Of a stretch of 64,000 nucleotides of DNA, positions 10,687 through 21,503 are shown one piece after another. The notes below the pieces were generated by a model, which worked only from the letters and a program-made list of their open reading frames with translations, ran no database searches and had not been told where the DNA came from. Each line of letters starts with the position of its first letter. Within the stretch, counting starts at the first letter, position 1. The stretch is from Ascaris suum (taxonomy: Eukaryota; Nematoda; Chromadorea; Rhabditida; Ascarididae), in NCBI GenBank assembly GCA_013433145.1, contig CM024170.1:2623459-2687458 (forward strand). Direction: 5' to 3'. The translations under genes were made by a program, and so were the position numbers.

Positions 10687-13256
10687 TTACCCCTGCCACC
10701 ACCAGACACCTGCAAAAGTTGGGCTGTTAGTGATAGCTTCAAAAAAACAGACGAACGATTTCTCACTCAATGACTTAAACTCGCCATTTCAAAAAAAGTT
10801 CTTCTTGACTTAAAAGGCCTCTGTGTGTCGGATCGGGTGAACATATTTATCGTTCGAAAAACTAAAGCGGAAATTGTTGAATCTCTACTTTGGATGCATT
10901 CGGTATGAGTACTTAGCTACCCTTGCATAGATCGCCAAAACGGCTGCCTTTTTGACACATCGCTTTGATTCTGGCCCAGGTGTACTCAAGCGCGTTTTCT
11001 CCTCTCCTCTTCCTCATCCTTCCTCATGTTCCTCCTCAACGCAGCTCTGTGGGAACCATACCTTTGCATTTTCTCTCAAAAACTAACTGCTATCGTTAGT
11101 GACAGCCGAATCTTGCATAGCTCTAGAATTAATTTAACCAAAAAGTTCTATGTGTTCGCCTTATCAGTCACTTCATTTAAATGAACTGTTTAAAAGTAGA
11201 TGCTATCATTAATCGCCGTCCGCATTGAAGATTAATTGTACTTTTTCAACGCATTTCCTCGACGGCAATATGATAGACTTCTTTAGGGAACCTTACCAAG
11301 GCCAATATATGTTCATAGTCAAATGTTGAGCTTTCAGTCCTCCTAAACTTGTTAGTGTTGAAACTTATTCGATGCCTGAGAGGGTAAATCTCTACTATCT
11401 GATTCCGACCGTTTGTTTTTTCTGCTTGCCGACAGTGCACGCAACGAAAAAGTTGACAGTATCAAACATTCGTTCATAGATTATGGTTTTCATCGGTAGT
11501 GAAAACATGAATCGTCGCCTGCATATCCTCGCTTCGTTTATTTCACGATCCCACTTTTATGGCATTCAACGCACTGAGCATTCCAATCGTGTAGAGGTAT
11601 ACCCTCTAAAAAGAAAAGCTAAACGCTCCTATCTCAGAAGTTTGAGAACTCACCTGTACGAGGGCATTGAGACTTTGGTATGCAATTTCCATAAGCGTCT
11701 CTTCTGAACCCTCTCCCTGCCATACACTCACAAGAGGGCGGTTTGCACATTAAGGGGCATGGCGTCTGCAATTGTTGATAACATTCTGCATGCGAGTAAA
11801 TCGCTAGAGATTATTGGCACTTTTGGATCCGAAAATTTTATAGCATCTAGCAAGTTAGATGTTCATGGTATCAACATCTGGGCACCTCGCAGAACAAAAA
11901 CTGTGCCAACAGTGCGCAAACTTAGGAACGTTTCGTAGCACATGAGAGACATGATAATCAATTACATTTGTAGTCGCAATATTTCACTCGAAGAACCAGG
12001 GGATTGAAGTGGTCCGTGCTGCCTACTCGGGTTTCATCGATACACAGCATGCTAATGAGAAACCGATAGACAAGCAACAGACATATTTCTTCATCTTCAA
12101 GTGCAGAAACTTGTGGAAGTATCGTTGCCGAAATGATCATGAAGGTAATGCTCTAATCAAGTTCCCGTCAAATGCAATCAAAGGATAAAATGTAACGTCC
12201 CGAAGGAAAACCGGAGTTGCACTTCCTTACGAAACTAACATTTTCACTGTCAGTGCAGCGCAATTCACAGCCCGTGCATTCGGTCCATACTTCGTTTCTT
12301 CCACAAACAACGTTCGCGCACTGAGCGACTGGAGCCAAAAGCACCTGTTAATTAAAGTGCTTGAAAACGCCAAAATATAAAATCATTCATCGTATCGATA
12401 GCAAACCATATCGTCAAGCTCCTTAAGGCGCAACTGCATAGAACACCTGCTTCCAATAACCTGACACGGTTTCCGGTTTAAAAATTAATACCCATACACT
12501 GCCTGGGAGAGAAATAAATGGTCAGGAAGTTGTTCATGCAGCTAAAATCTTTACACGATGAGATCATGTCGGGTCGGTTCTATTCTGGCAGCAGGCCACT
12601 TATTCGGACAAATCTACAACTCTTCGAAAATTTCGCTTCACAATACGATCGGTAGTCATCGTCTACGAGGATGCACAATGGCTCATGTCTAACTATAATC
12701 CAGCGAGGCTAGAAAGATGGAGGCATGGCTATATCTAAATCACCAGTAAGCACATAGACACCTTGCATCCACTAATCAGAGTTGATGCTGTGCCATGAAC
12801 TCGTCACCTTCGATGAGCAGGAGATTTCTGTGAGCGCCATGCTAAAGCAAACGCTCCATATTTGTTACTGGGATTTTTGTGGCGCTGCGCTTATCTGCCA
12901 TAAGGAGTAGGCAATAATTGTGAAAGGGAATTGTTCAACGCATTTCTATATTAGTGCCGCCAAATACAATCCCTTCGGTGGGGATATTTTCGAGGGCATC
13001 GAAAAATTCCAAATTATGTACCTCCTCTAAGGTTAACTGTCATAACGATCAAAGATAGGGGGGGGGGGGGTGACATTCCATATTTGCTGAATCAGTTTTA
13101 TAGGAACGGAACGATATTTTTGGCAACGGTACGGAATTTATATGAAGTACTAGGGACATTTTAAAGAGGAATATCAGCAAAGGAGTTCCAACCTTTTGGA
13201 AAGAGCTCAACGGATGCAAAAAGGATACTTACCAAAAGAATGAAAGCACTCCACAT
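10687..13256 (-). CDS. Secreted TIL-domain protease inhibitor, copy 2
   Basis: Minus-strand exons 13233-13256, 12240-12344, 11654-11765 and 10687-10709 (264 nt, 87 residues), all with GT-AG introns and the same phases as copy 1. The signal peptide begins MWSAFILLVLLAPVAQC. The TIL domain (residues 22-77, ten cysteines, Leu48-Met49 as the predicted reactive bond) is identical in protein sequence to copy 1. The last exon differs: after the second TIL half the chain ends GVWWWQG, against GIWWHF in copy 1, so a tryptophan-rich tail is a shared trait. Splicing of exon 3 to exon 4 uses a strong GTGAGT donor. Predicted extracellular inhibitor of chymotrypsin/elastase-like proteases. Confidence 0.88.
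13058..13070. repeat. Poly-G run (13 G)
   Basis: Thirteen G in intron 1 of inhibitor copy 2, aligned with the runs at 6206 and 21245. Confidence 0.95.
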
Positions 13257-13308
13257 GATTAGTAGATGTTGCAAATTCAACACTGAGCTATCAGATCAAC
13301 TTGAGCGT

Positions 13309-13317
13309 CTTTTATTA
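13309..13317 (-). promoter_or_regulatory. Conserved TAATAAAAG core promoter element, copy 2
   Basis: On the minus strand TAATAAAAG lies about 53 nt before the start codon of inhibitor copy 2, at the same distance as in copies 1 and 3. Confidence 0.5.
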
Positions 13318-16300
13318 CCAGCCGGCAATAAGACATCAAACAACACCACCTAAAATGCTCTTGATAACAAACAATCAACGAAATATTTGCAGAAGAAAAA
13401 AACTGCGTATTGGCTGAAATAGAATTTCGTCCAAATCACCTAGTTCAACAAACTAACAGGTAGACTTTCAAAGATTCATCAGTGGCGGTTGTTTACCTGG
13501 ATTGACTCAGTGGACAAAGAACGCTGCTAATAGGTTAAAGAAAATGTTTACAATCGCCTATCGAGAAGTTTTTAAATAATGCTTACTGTTCATTTACCTA
13601 CACAACATAAGAGGCTTCTTTACATTTCATATACTTCCACACTGAGGGAATTGTTGGCTCAATGCCTTAGAACATGAATCACTTTTGTGCTCCACCAAGA
13701 CTTTTTCTCCGCTTTTAATTCTAGATTTACCCTTCAACGAATCACTCTTTGGTGGATCGGTTGCCGTTGAGGTTTTCTAGATTATTCGATCCTCGAGTTT
13801 CCAATTCACCTCTATTTTCGCGAAATCATTACATGATATTCGGACCGAAGAAGCTAAATTCGAGGCATCAAAAAAAAGCGAGCTAACGTGTTGATATCAA
13901 TTTATCGAAGCTGAACGCAAAACACCTGAAGAATCTACCATTTGATCACAACATTTCATTCTTAGATGAGAATTTTTGTATTAGCGAAGGAAGATGAACG
14001 CAAATGCAATTCACAACGCAACAACAACTCAGCAGCAGTCCAAACACGATGCGCTTACATTTTATTCCACTTGATTTAATGAGGACTTTGAGTTGTTTCA
14101 TTTGCATGGTCCTCTTCGAGTTAGATTTTGCACTGTTCATCGCTAGCCAGGTCGCACAGTCACCTTAACTGCGTTTCAGCTCAAAGTTGGTGATACAAGA
14201 AGCTGTAGAGGTGCCTTTCTTTTATCACCTATTGAGGGTGGGCTTCTGTTCATCACCTATTAACTATACGTATAGAACCCTCATTCGAAAATGTATGGTG
14301 GAGCTACACATTTTTTGGCGACGCCAGCAAACGAGTTCTCCTTACGATTAGTTTAGGATATACCTCACTGGCTATCGCATGTGCCGCTAGGCAACTTTTT
14401 ATCGGTACATCATAAGCAGTATATATATAGTCTATTGTTTCATTCACGACCGCCATTTTTGTCTTTAGCTGCAAATCCACCGCCGGTTCTGTAATATGCT
14501 GATCTTCCTTTGATCGGTAAAACCTCAACGTTATTACCGATCATAAAATTCCACTGGTAATGTTTAAGACAGATTTGTGTAAGTATTGCTTGAACTGTTC
14601 ATGCAGAATGGTGTGCATTGAGAGGGCCGCAATCATTTCTTCTTACATGAGGCGGTCAGCTTAACTCTTCCTACGTCCTGAAATATTTATACGACACTGC
14701 GCCGGCCATAGTTGGTTGCGATGATAAACTTGCAAAAGAGTTGTGCACTGCAAATAGACAATCCATCCGTAATTTCACTTGAATAGAACACATGAGAAGA
14801 ACTGTACACGAACCAATTTAACCACTCTAATTGCTTTTCTGTCTCGCGAGCAGAAATGTCAGAGAGACATAAACAACGCTTAGACCAACGAAAAATTGAA
14901 ATCCTCTTATACTCGAAGCAAAAGCTTTTTCGATCTCGTAACTGTCCTGGGATATACTGGACAATGAGCGCAGCGTTGCAATACCTTGCGCATTCCGCGA
15001 CAAGCGATCGGCAAAAAATTTAAGGCAGCCGACAATCGCCTTCCGGTGTTTCCCAACGAAATTGCATGAGCTTTTGCGTTTTGTATTTTCACACGTGAGA
15101 GGGAAAAGCGGGTGGGCGCTAACGGAAGGTCAGTTTTCGATACTGTTAAAGAGTTAGAAATGAATAAACGCAAAAAATACTCTTATGATATTTTTGCTGT
15201 TTCGTAGAATTTTTCAGCCGTTTTGCTTTAGTTCGCATCTGAATCTGCTCCATCAGATTCATTTTGCAGTAGGGCGCCACTCTGCTTTCAAGTGTTGCGA
15301 ATAAATGTAGGTAAATTATTGGTTTGCTTAAGCTGCAAATTTAAATTACGAGGCAATAGCTAATGGCATTACGGGAGTCTCTCTCAGATTCATGCTGTGA
15401 CGACTAAGCCATCTCATTCAGTGTTTAGTTGCGGTTCAAATGCAAACGTCATCCTGTTGCGTCTCCCATTTATCACCTTTTTTTTGAGAATTCAGATCGG
15501 GGCTTTTTTATGTTCTCCATTCTTTCTTGTCATTAGCTTTCCTTGCTGTTGGCAGTTCAATTATCAAGTTTAAGGCACCAATGACAGTGATAGCCATGTA
15601 GACCTTTGGCGATGACAAGTGCAGAAACGCCTGCGAAACATCGAATGATTTTCGTGAGAAACTCGTGGGAGAATTCTGAGATCAACTTGGTTCATGCGTT
15701 AGAACAAGAGGTGACTGATACGGCGAAACTAGCAGTTCCGAAAATGCAAGTAGATCGAGGCGGACGTTATTTGTTGCGGTTCAAGATGTCAAGAAGAAAC
15801 AGCTGCGCGAGTGCTCTGCGGTACTTATCGCGACTGCAGAAGTTGCTTGAGACCTCTGAAGTCCTGAGAAAGAAATAATGTCAGTTTTGGGATGGTTCTG
15901 AACGTGTTCCACACAATTCCGATTCTCTGACCAAGCAGATCTTCAGAATGGCGTTTCAGCAAAACAGCAAGAAAATAGAACGACGCCTATAAGAGTAATT
16001 TTTAAGCACCCAATGATCGAAAGCAGATTCGTCGCAATCCACTCAAGCCGAAGACTACAGCATTCCGGCATGTTTGCTTCCGCCCGCATTTAACGGTGGA
16101 AGAAAAGAAAGGCAGTAGGGTAAACGTTGGAGACCTAAACAAAATTAGCAGAGCGTCACCCCGCTCGTTTTCAGTAATGATCAGACAGTGCAGAAAGAAG
16201 AGGAGAAATGGCGGTTTCCGTTTGACATCCCCGGAAACAGGGCTTGGCGAACAATCGGAAAAGAGCAAACGTCTTTTCGAATAATGGAAACCAAACCAAC

Positions 16301-16646
16301 ACGAATAAAGCTGTTTCATCGATCGCTTCTATCCATACATATACGGCAGAATCATCTTTCGGTTCTGTATTTTAAAATTGCCGCTCTGCTTTGAACAAAT
16401 TCTTTAGGTTGGAATAACTTCGGCGCTTTGATACACTAGAAAATATACGCCTCTGTGAAACGTAGTTGTTAGAGCAATGCGTTGTTGTCACTGAGTTCCA
16501 GATACAATTTATTCCATTCAGATAGAACTATGGAATAAAAAGGAGTGATAGCGCTTGTTGGGCAAAGAAGCGTCTTTTATTTCCTCTCCGTGCACCACTC
16601 TTGCATTATTCTGTCTTTTCTGCGCTCCTCCCATTTGTTTTTTTCT

Positions 16647-16662
16647 CCCCCCCCCCCCCCCC
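16647..16662. repeat. Poly-C run (16 C)
   Basis: Sixteen C in the spacer segment of period 2, aligned with the 15-C run at 24836. Confidence 0.95.
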
Positions 16663-17697
16663 AATCGCACCTGTTCCGCACCTTCTTCAGAAATTCTTGA
16701 ATATTACAATGATGACTCTTCGCCTAAAAAAGATGGAGGGAATTCCAAAAGATGAGAGAATTTGTGCTGTATCCACAAGACGTCGAGTTCAGCTCACAGC
16801 GCCCTAATGCGAAGGTATAAACAGATTATTGTTCATCAATTACTCTTGCTTGATCGTGCTCTTTACGATAACGTGTGTCCCTTCTGTCTTTATGCACTTT
16901 CATTCTGTTGGACGCGTGTTCCATGCCTTCTTCTCTCTGAAAGAATGGTAATATCTTTTTGGTGTTATTGTAGATGCTCGGCAGCCTGATTATCATGTAC
17001 TAACACTCTGTTCGCAGTTGCCTTGAGCGAAACGAAATTGCAGGTCGTATGTAGGCGACAAGAAAGAAAACAACAAGATCACTGGTTTATTGGAGAAAAG
17101 AACAAGTTAGTTAAGTGTCACGATGCAAGCGTGGAATAAAAGTTGCAAGCAGAAGAGACCTGTCACAATGTCAAAAACATGAAGACAACAGGCTATAACA
17201 AGCGAAAACGATTCCGATCAGGTCATGCGGCGTAACGATAGACGCTATGAGCACTACGAAGTTGCATTGCAACTGCGTGCGCCAGTGATCATAGGACTTA
17301 ATATAATAATGGAAACCAACATGTTTTTTTTTTCGACGAGAGACGAGGAGCGTGATAAGTGCAGTAGTGTGGCGCTGATCACCAGGTTGTCTGGGACGTA
17401 TGAAACCACCACTACCGAACAGGTACGGGTAAATAGATTTTGCCGCAAATTCTTTTCTTTGGTTGTCGATATGTCATTAATTATTTCATTCAAATTCTGT
17501 GCTGCGCTCGAAACTGCTGGAGACCTTGGACATTAAGCGCTATTTAAATTTGCTCAAAAACCATTCTGCCGATCTGAAGAGGGCTCTATCACTTGCGCCT
17601 TTTTTTTCAACCAATCTTCCACAGTCTATACGTTGGTTTGTCCAATGTTGTTTATAAGGTTCGGCCGGCTCTCCTCAGCTCCGCGATCGCCCTACAC

Positions 17698-17715
17698 CTC
17701 AAACTTGGGTAATTA
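17698..17715 (-). other. SL1 spliced-leader-like sequence, period 2
   Basis: On the minus strand TAATTACCCAAGTTTGAG matches the last 18 of the 22 nt of nematode SL1; the four bases before it differ. It is followed on the minus strand by GTGTAGGGCGATCGC. No SL RNA body or Sm-site motif follows, so this is not a working SL RNA gene. It aligns with 26867-26884 in period 3. Confidence 0.75.
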
Positions 17716-18760
17716 TACATTAGAGGCGGTTTGTGTGCCTGCACGTTGACTCTCTTCTCTCGGCGCACTCCGTGTGACTGCTTGCTTGGCGAGATCTCAC
17801 TCCGATTTTCTGCCAGACATAATTGCTTGTATATTCTCCACTAAATACTGCTCTCATCCGCTTCCTATTCATACTTCTCATCCGCCTCCCACTTATGCGC
17901 CCCTTTCCCCACCATCTCCACCATACCTTCTCGCCTCTCCGACTCAGCATACTTTCCTTTTGGAAAAATGTTACAATAACTGATGCGCATTTCGCGCAGC
18001 ACTAAATTTTTTGAGACTCAGATCTCTAGAACTATGTATGTTTCTCCCACTAATCTACTCATCTAAACTAACTGGGAGAATGTAGGTGCAGTCATTAATC
18101 GTGCAGTTTTTGCTCGATGAAATGAGACGGATATCGAGCAGATTGTGTACACCTTTACCTCCAGAGTATCCAGAACTTGTATTCAGAGACATTGAAAATG
18201 GCCGAAAGTCGCGATATGTAGCTCAAGCAGTGCGCTTTCATCCGAATATGAAACCAATAAAATAGAAAAATAGGCCATTGACTGCCGGAACATCACTCGA
18301 ATATTCATAAATTTTAGGTGCATTGCTTTGGGGCGATCATTTCGGGAAATAATTATCCAGTGATCATGATAAAGTTTTGTAGTTAATCTTCATATTTTCT
18401 TTATCGAAGAGTGGCTCCTCGCAAGTGTTCTGTATAGTTTTACAAGAAGCCCTTCACAAAAAAAGTCTTAGGTGAATTACTCTTCGTGCATATGCAAATG
18501 CATTTTTGTTAGTACTTAAATGCCTCTATATTGTACGTTCGATATTTTTACTTTGGAGATCATTGCAATTGCTGTCGACATTTAAGTGGATATCGTAAAC
18601 TATCTTGAACGCTCAAATGAGAGCACACCAACTTTGAAATGATCGCTTAAAATCCGAAAGTGCCAAAAAAATTTACACCACCTATAAAAAAGGTATTTCT
18701 TTTATCGAGAGTGTATGTGTGGTTGCATCAGCTGCAATGTGAAAATATAATTCGCCGCAT

Positions 18761-18766
18761 TTTATT
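18761..18766 (-). terminator. Poly(A) signal of TIL gene copy 3
   Basis: Minus-strand AATAAA about 96 nt after the stop of inhibitor copy 3, aligned with 10586-10591. Confidence 0.6.
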
Positions 18767-18861
18767 CGTCGATGGCAAATTACGATAATACTTGATGCAG
18801 TGGAAAAGATGTGAAACACATGTATTGAGGGATTCTCGTGTGTCCTTCTCCAGGAAATGAG

Positions 18862-21442
18862 TTACCCCTGCCACCACCAGACACCTGCAAAAGTTGGGCT
18901 GTTAGTGATAGCTTCAAAAAAAAACAGGCGAACGATTTCTCACTCAATGACTTAAAATCACCATTTCAAAAAAAGTTCTTCTTGACTTAAAAGGCCTCTG
19001 TGTGTCGGATCGGGTGAACATATTTATCGTTCGGAAAAACTAAAGCGGAAATTGTTGAATCTCTACTTTGGATGCATTCGGTATGAGTACTTAGCTACCC
19101 TTGCATAGATCGCCAAAACGGCTGCCTTTTTTGACACATCGCTTTGATTCTGGCCCAGGTGTACTCAAGCGCGTTTTCTCCTCTCCTCTTCCTCATCCTT
19201 CCTCATGTTCCTCCTCAATGCAGCTCTGTGGGAACCATACCTTTGCATTTTGCGTTAAAAACTAACTGCTATCGTTAGTGACAGCCGAATCTTGCGTAGC
19301 TCTAGAATTAATTTAACCAAAAAGTTCTATGTGTTCGCCTTATCAGTCACTTCATTTAAATGAACTGTGTAAAAGTAGATGTTATCACTAATCGCCGTCC
19401 GCACTGAAGATTAATTGTACGTTTTTCAACGCATTTCCTCGACGGCAATATGATAGACTTCTTTAGGGAACCTTACCAAGGCCAATATATGTTCATAGTC
19501 AAACGTTGAGCTTTCAGTCCTCCAAAACCTCTTAGTGTTGAAAATTGTTAGATGCCTGAGAGGGTAAATCTCTACTATCTGATTCCGACCGTTTGTTTTT
19601 TCTGCTTGCCGACAATGCACGCAACGAAAAAGTTGACAGTATCAAACATTCGTTCATAGATTATGGTTTTCATCGGTAGTGAAAACATGAATCGTCGCCT
19701 GCATATCCTCGTTTCGTTTATTTCACGATCCCACTTTTATGGCATTCAACGCACTGAGCATTCCAATCGTGTAGAGGTATACCCTCTAAAAAGAAAAGCT
19801 AAACGCTCCTATTTCAGAAGTTTGAGAACTCACCTGTACGAGGGCATTGAGACTTTGGTATGCAATTTCCATAAGCGTCTCTTCTGAATCCTCTCCCTGC
19901 CATACACTCACAAGAGGGCGGTTTGCACATTAACGGGCATGGCGTCTGCAATTGTTGATAACATTCTGCATGTGAGTAAATCGCTAGAGATTATTGGCAC
20001 TTTTGGGATCCGAAAATTTTATAGCATCTAGCAAGTTAGAGGTTCATGGTATCAACATCTGGGGCACCTCGCAGAACCAAAAACTGTGCCAACAATACGC
20101 AAACTTAGGAACGTTTCGTAGCACCTGAGAGACATGATAATCTATTACATTTGTAGTCGCAATATTTCACTCGAAGAACCAGGGGATTGAAGTGGTCCTC
20201 CGTGCTGCCTACTCGGGTTTCATCGATACACGGCATGCTAATGAGAAACCGATAGACAAGCAACAGACATATTTCTTCATCTTCAAGTGCAGAAACTTGT
20301 GGAAGTATCGTTGCCGAAATGATCATGAAGGTAATGCTCTAATCAAGTTCCCGTCAAATGCAATCAAAGGATAAAATGTAACGTCCCGAAGGAAAACCGG
20401 AGTTGCACTTCCTTACGAAACTAACATTTTCACTGTCAGTGCAGCGCAATTCACAGCCCGTGCATTCGGTCCATACTTCGTTTCTTCCACAAACAACGTT
20501 CGCGCACTGAGCGACTGGAGCCAAAAGCATCTGTTAATTAAAGTGCTTGAAAACGCCAAAACATAAAATCATTCATCGTATCGATAGCAAACCATATCGT
20601 CAAGCTCCTTAAGGCGCAACTGCATAGAACACTTGCTTCCAATAACCTGACACGGTTTCCGGTTTAAAAATTAATACCCATACACTGCCTGGGGGAGAAA
20701 TAAAATGGTCAGGAAGTTGTTCATGCAGCTAAAATCTTTACACGATGAGATCATGTCGGGTCGGTTCTATTCTGGCAGCAGGCCACTTATTCGGACAAAT
20801 CTACAACTCTTCGAAAATTTCGCTTCACAGTACGATCGGTAGTCATCGCCTACGAGGATGCACAATGGCTCATGTCTAACTATAATCCAGTGAGGCTAGA
20901 AAGATGGAGGTATGGCTATATCTAAATCACCAGTAAGCACATAGACACCTTGCATCCACTAATCAGAGTTGATGCTGTGCCATGAACTCGTCACCTTCGA
21001 TGAGCAGGAGATTTCTGTGAGCGCCATGCTAAAGCAAACGCTCCATATTTGTTACTGGGATTTTTGTGGCGCTGCGCTTATCTGCCATAAGGAGTAGGCA
21101 ATAATTGTGAAAGGGAATTGTTCAACGCATTTCTATATTAGTGCCGCCAAATACAATCCCTTCGGTGGGGATATTTTCGAGGGCATCGAAAAATTCCAAA
21201 TTATGTACCTCCTCTAAGGTTAACTGTCATAACGATCAAAGATAGGGGGGGGGGGGTGACATTCCATATTTGCTGAATCAGTTTTATAGGAACGGAACGA
21301 TATTTTTGGCAACGGTACGGAATTTATATGAAATACTAGGGACATTTTAAAGGGGAATATCAGCAAAGGAGTTCCAACCTTTTGGAAAGAGCTCAACGGA
21401 TGCAAAAAGGATACTTACCAAAAGAATGAAAGCACTCCACAT
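18862..21442 (-). CDS. Secreted TIL-domain protease inhibitor, copy 3
   Basis: Minus-strand exons 21419-21442, 20426-20530, 19834-19945 and 18862-18884 (264 nt, 87 residues). The mature TIL domain is identical to copies 1 and 2. The only protein difference from copy 2 is Met9 instead of Val9 in the signal peptide, caused by the first base of exon 2. A silent change (CCG for Pro47) shows the copy is distinct and not an exact duplicate. Tail GVWWWQG. Role as for copies 1 and 2: predicted secreted chymotrypsin/elastase inhibitor with Leu48-Met49 at the reactive site. Confidence 0.88.
21245..21256. repeat. Poly-G run (12 G)
   Basis: Twelve G in intron 1 of inhibitor copy 3. Confidence 0.95.
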
Positions 21443-21494
21443 GATTAGTAGATGTTGCAAATTCAACACTGAGCTATCCGATCAACTTGAGCGT

Positions 21495-21503
21495 CTTTTA
21501 TTA
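21495..21503 (-). promoter_or_regulatory. Conserved TAATAAAAG core promoter element, copy 3
   Basis: Same element and spacing (about 53 nt before the start codon) as in copies 1 and 2. Confidence 0.5.

Larger units (their letters stand above)
4753..11609. repeat. Tandem array period 1 (6,857 bp)
   Basis: First of three complete periods of a nearly identical direct repeat; the same bases recur at 11610, 19790 and 28961. It runs from intron 3 of inhibitor copy 1 through the upstream spacer to intron 3 of copy 2. It is the shortest period because it lacks a spacer segment of about 1.35 kb found in period 2 (junction at 9621-9633). Left of 4753 the sequence is still related to the other copies but clearly more diverged, so identity ends inside a gene and not at a gene border. 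Confidence 0.9.
16435..17802. other. Spacer segment missing from period 1 (short form)
   Basis: About 1.37 kb present here and in period 3 (24623-26971) but deleted from period 1. It includes a 16-C run, CT-rich stretches and, near its right end, a minus-strand match to the SL1 spliced leader. Relative to period 3 an internal 1-kb part is gone. No long terminal repeats or clear target duplications are seen, so it is not assigned to a transposon class. Confidence 0.6.
13318..18760. other. Spacer between TIL copies 2 and 3
   Basis: Repeats the content of the 6464-10585 spacer (including the 90-codon frame at 15606-15878) and adds the 1.37-kb segment 16435-17802. I see no recognisable gene in it. 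Confidence 0.5.
11610..19789. repeat. Tandem array period 2 (8,180 bp)
   Basis: Second full period of the array, from intron 3 of copy 2 to intron 3 of copy 3. It carries the spacer segment 16435-17802 that period 1 lacks, but lacks about 1 kb of it (25442-26453) that period 3 keeps; at that point it has 27 unrelated bases (17255-17281). Confidence 0.9.

Noticed and set aside
11246..11440. Minus-strand 64-codon frame starting MHCRQAEKTNGR, repeated in periods 2-4
   Set aside because: It lies in intron 3 of the inhibitor gene and has no counterpart in the diverged copy 1; conservation reflects only recent duplication.
11483..11707. Plus-strand 74-codon frame repeated in every period
   Set aside because: It is antisense to exon 3 of the inhibitor genes, whose frame, splice sites and ten-cysteine pattern are decisive.
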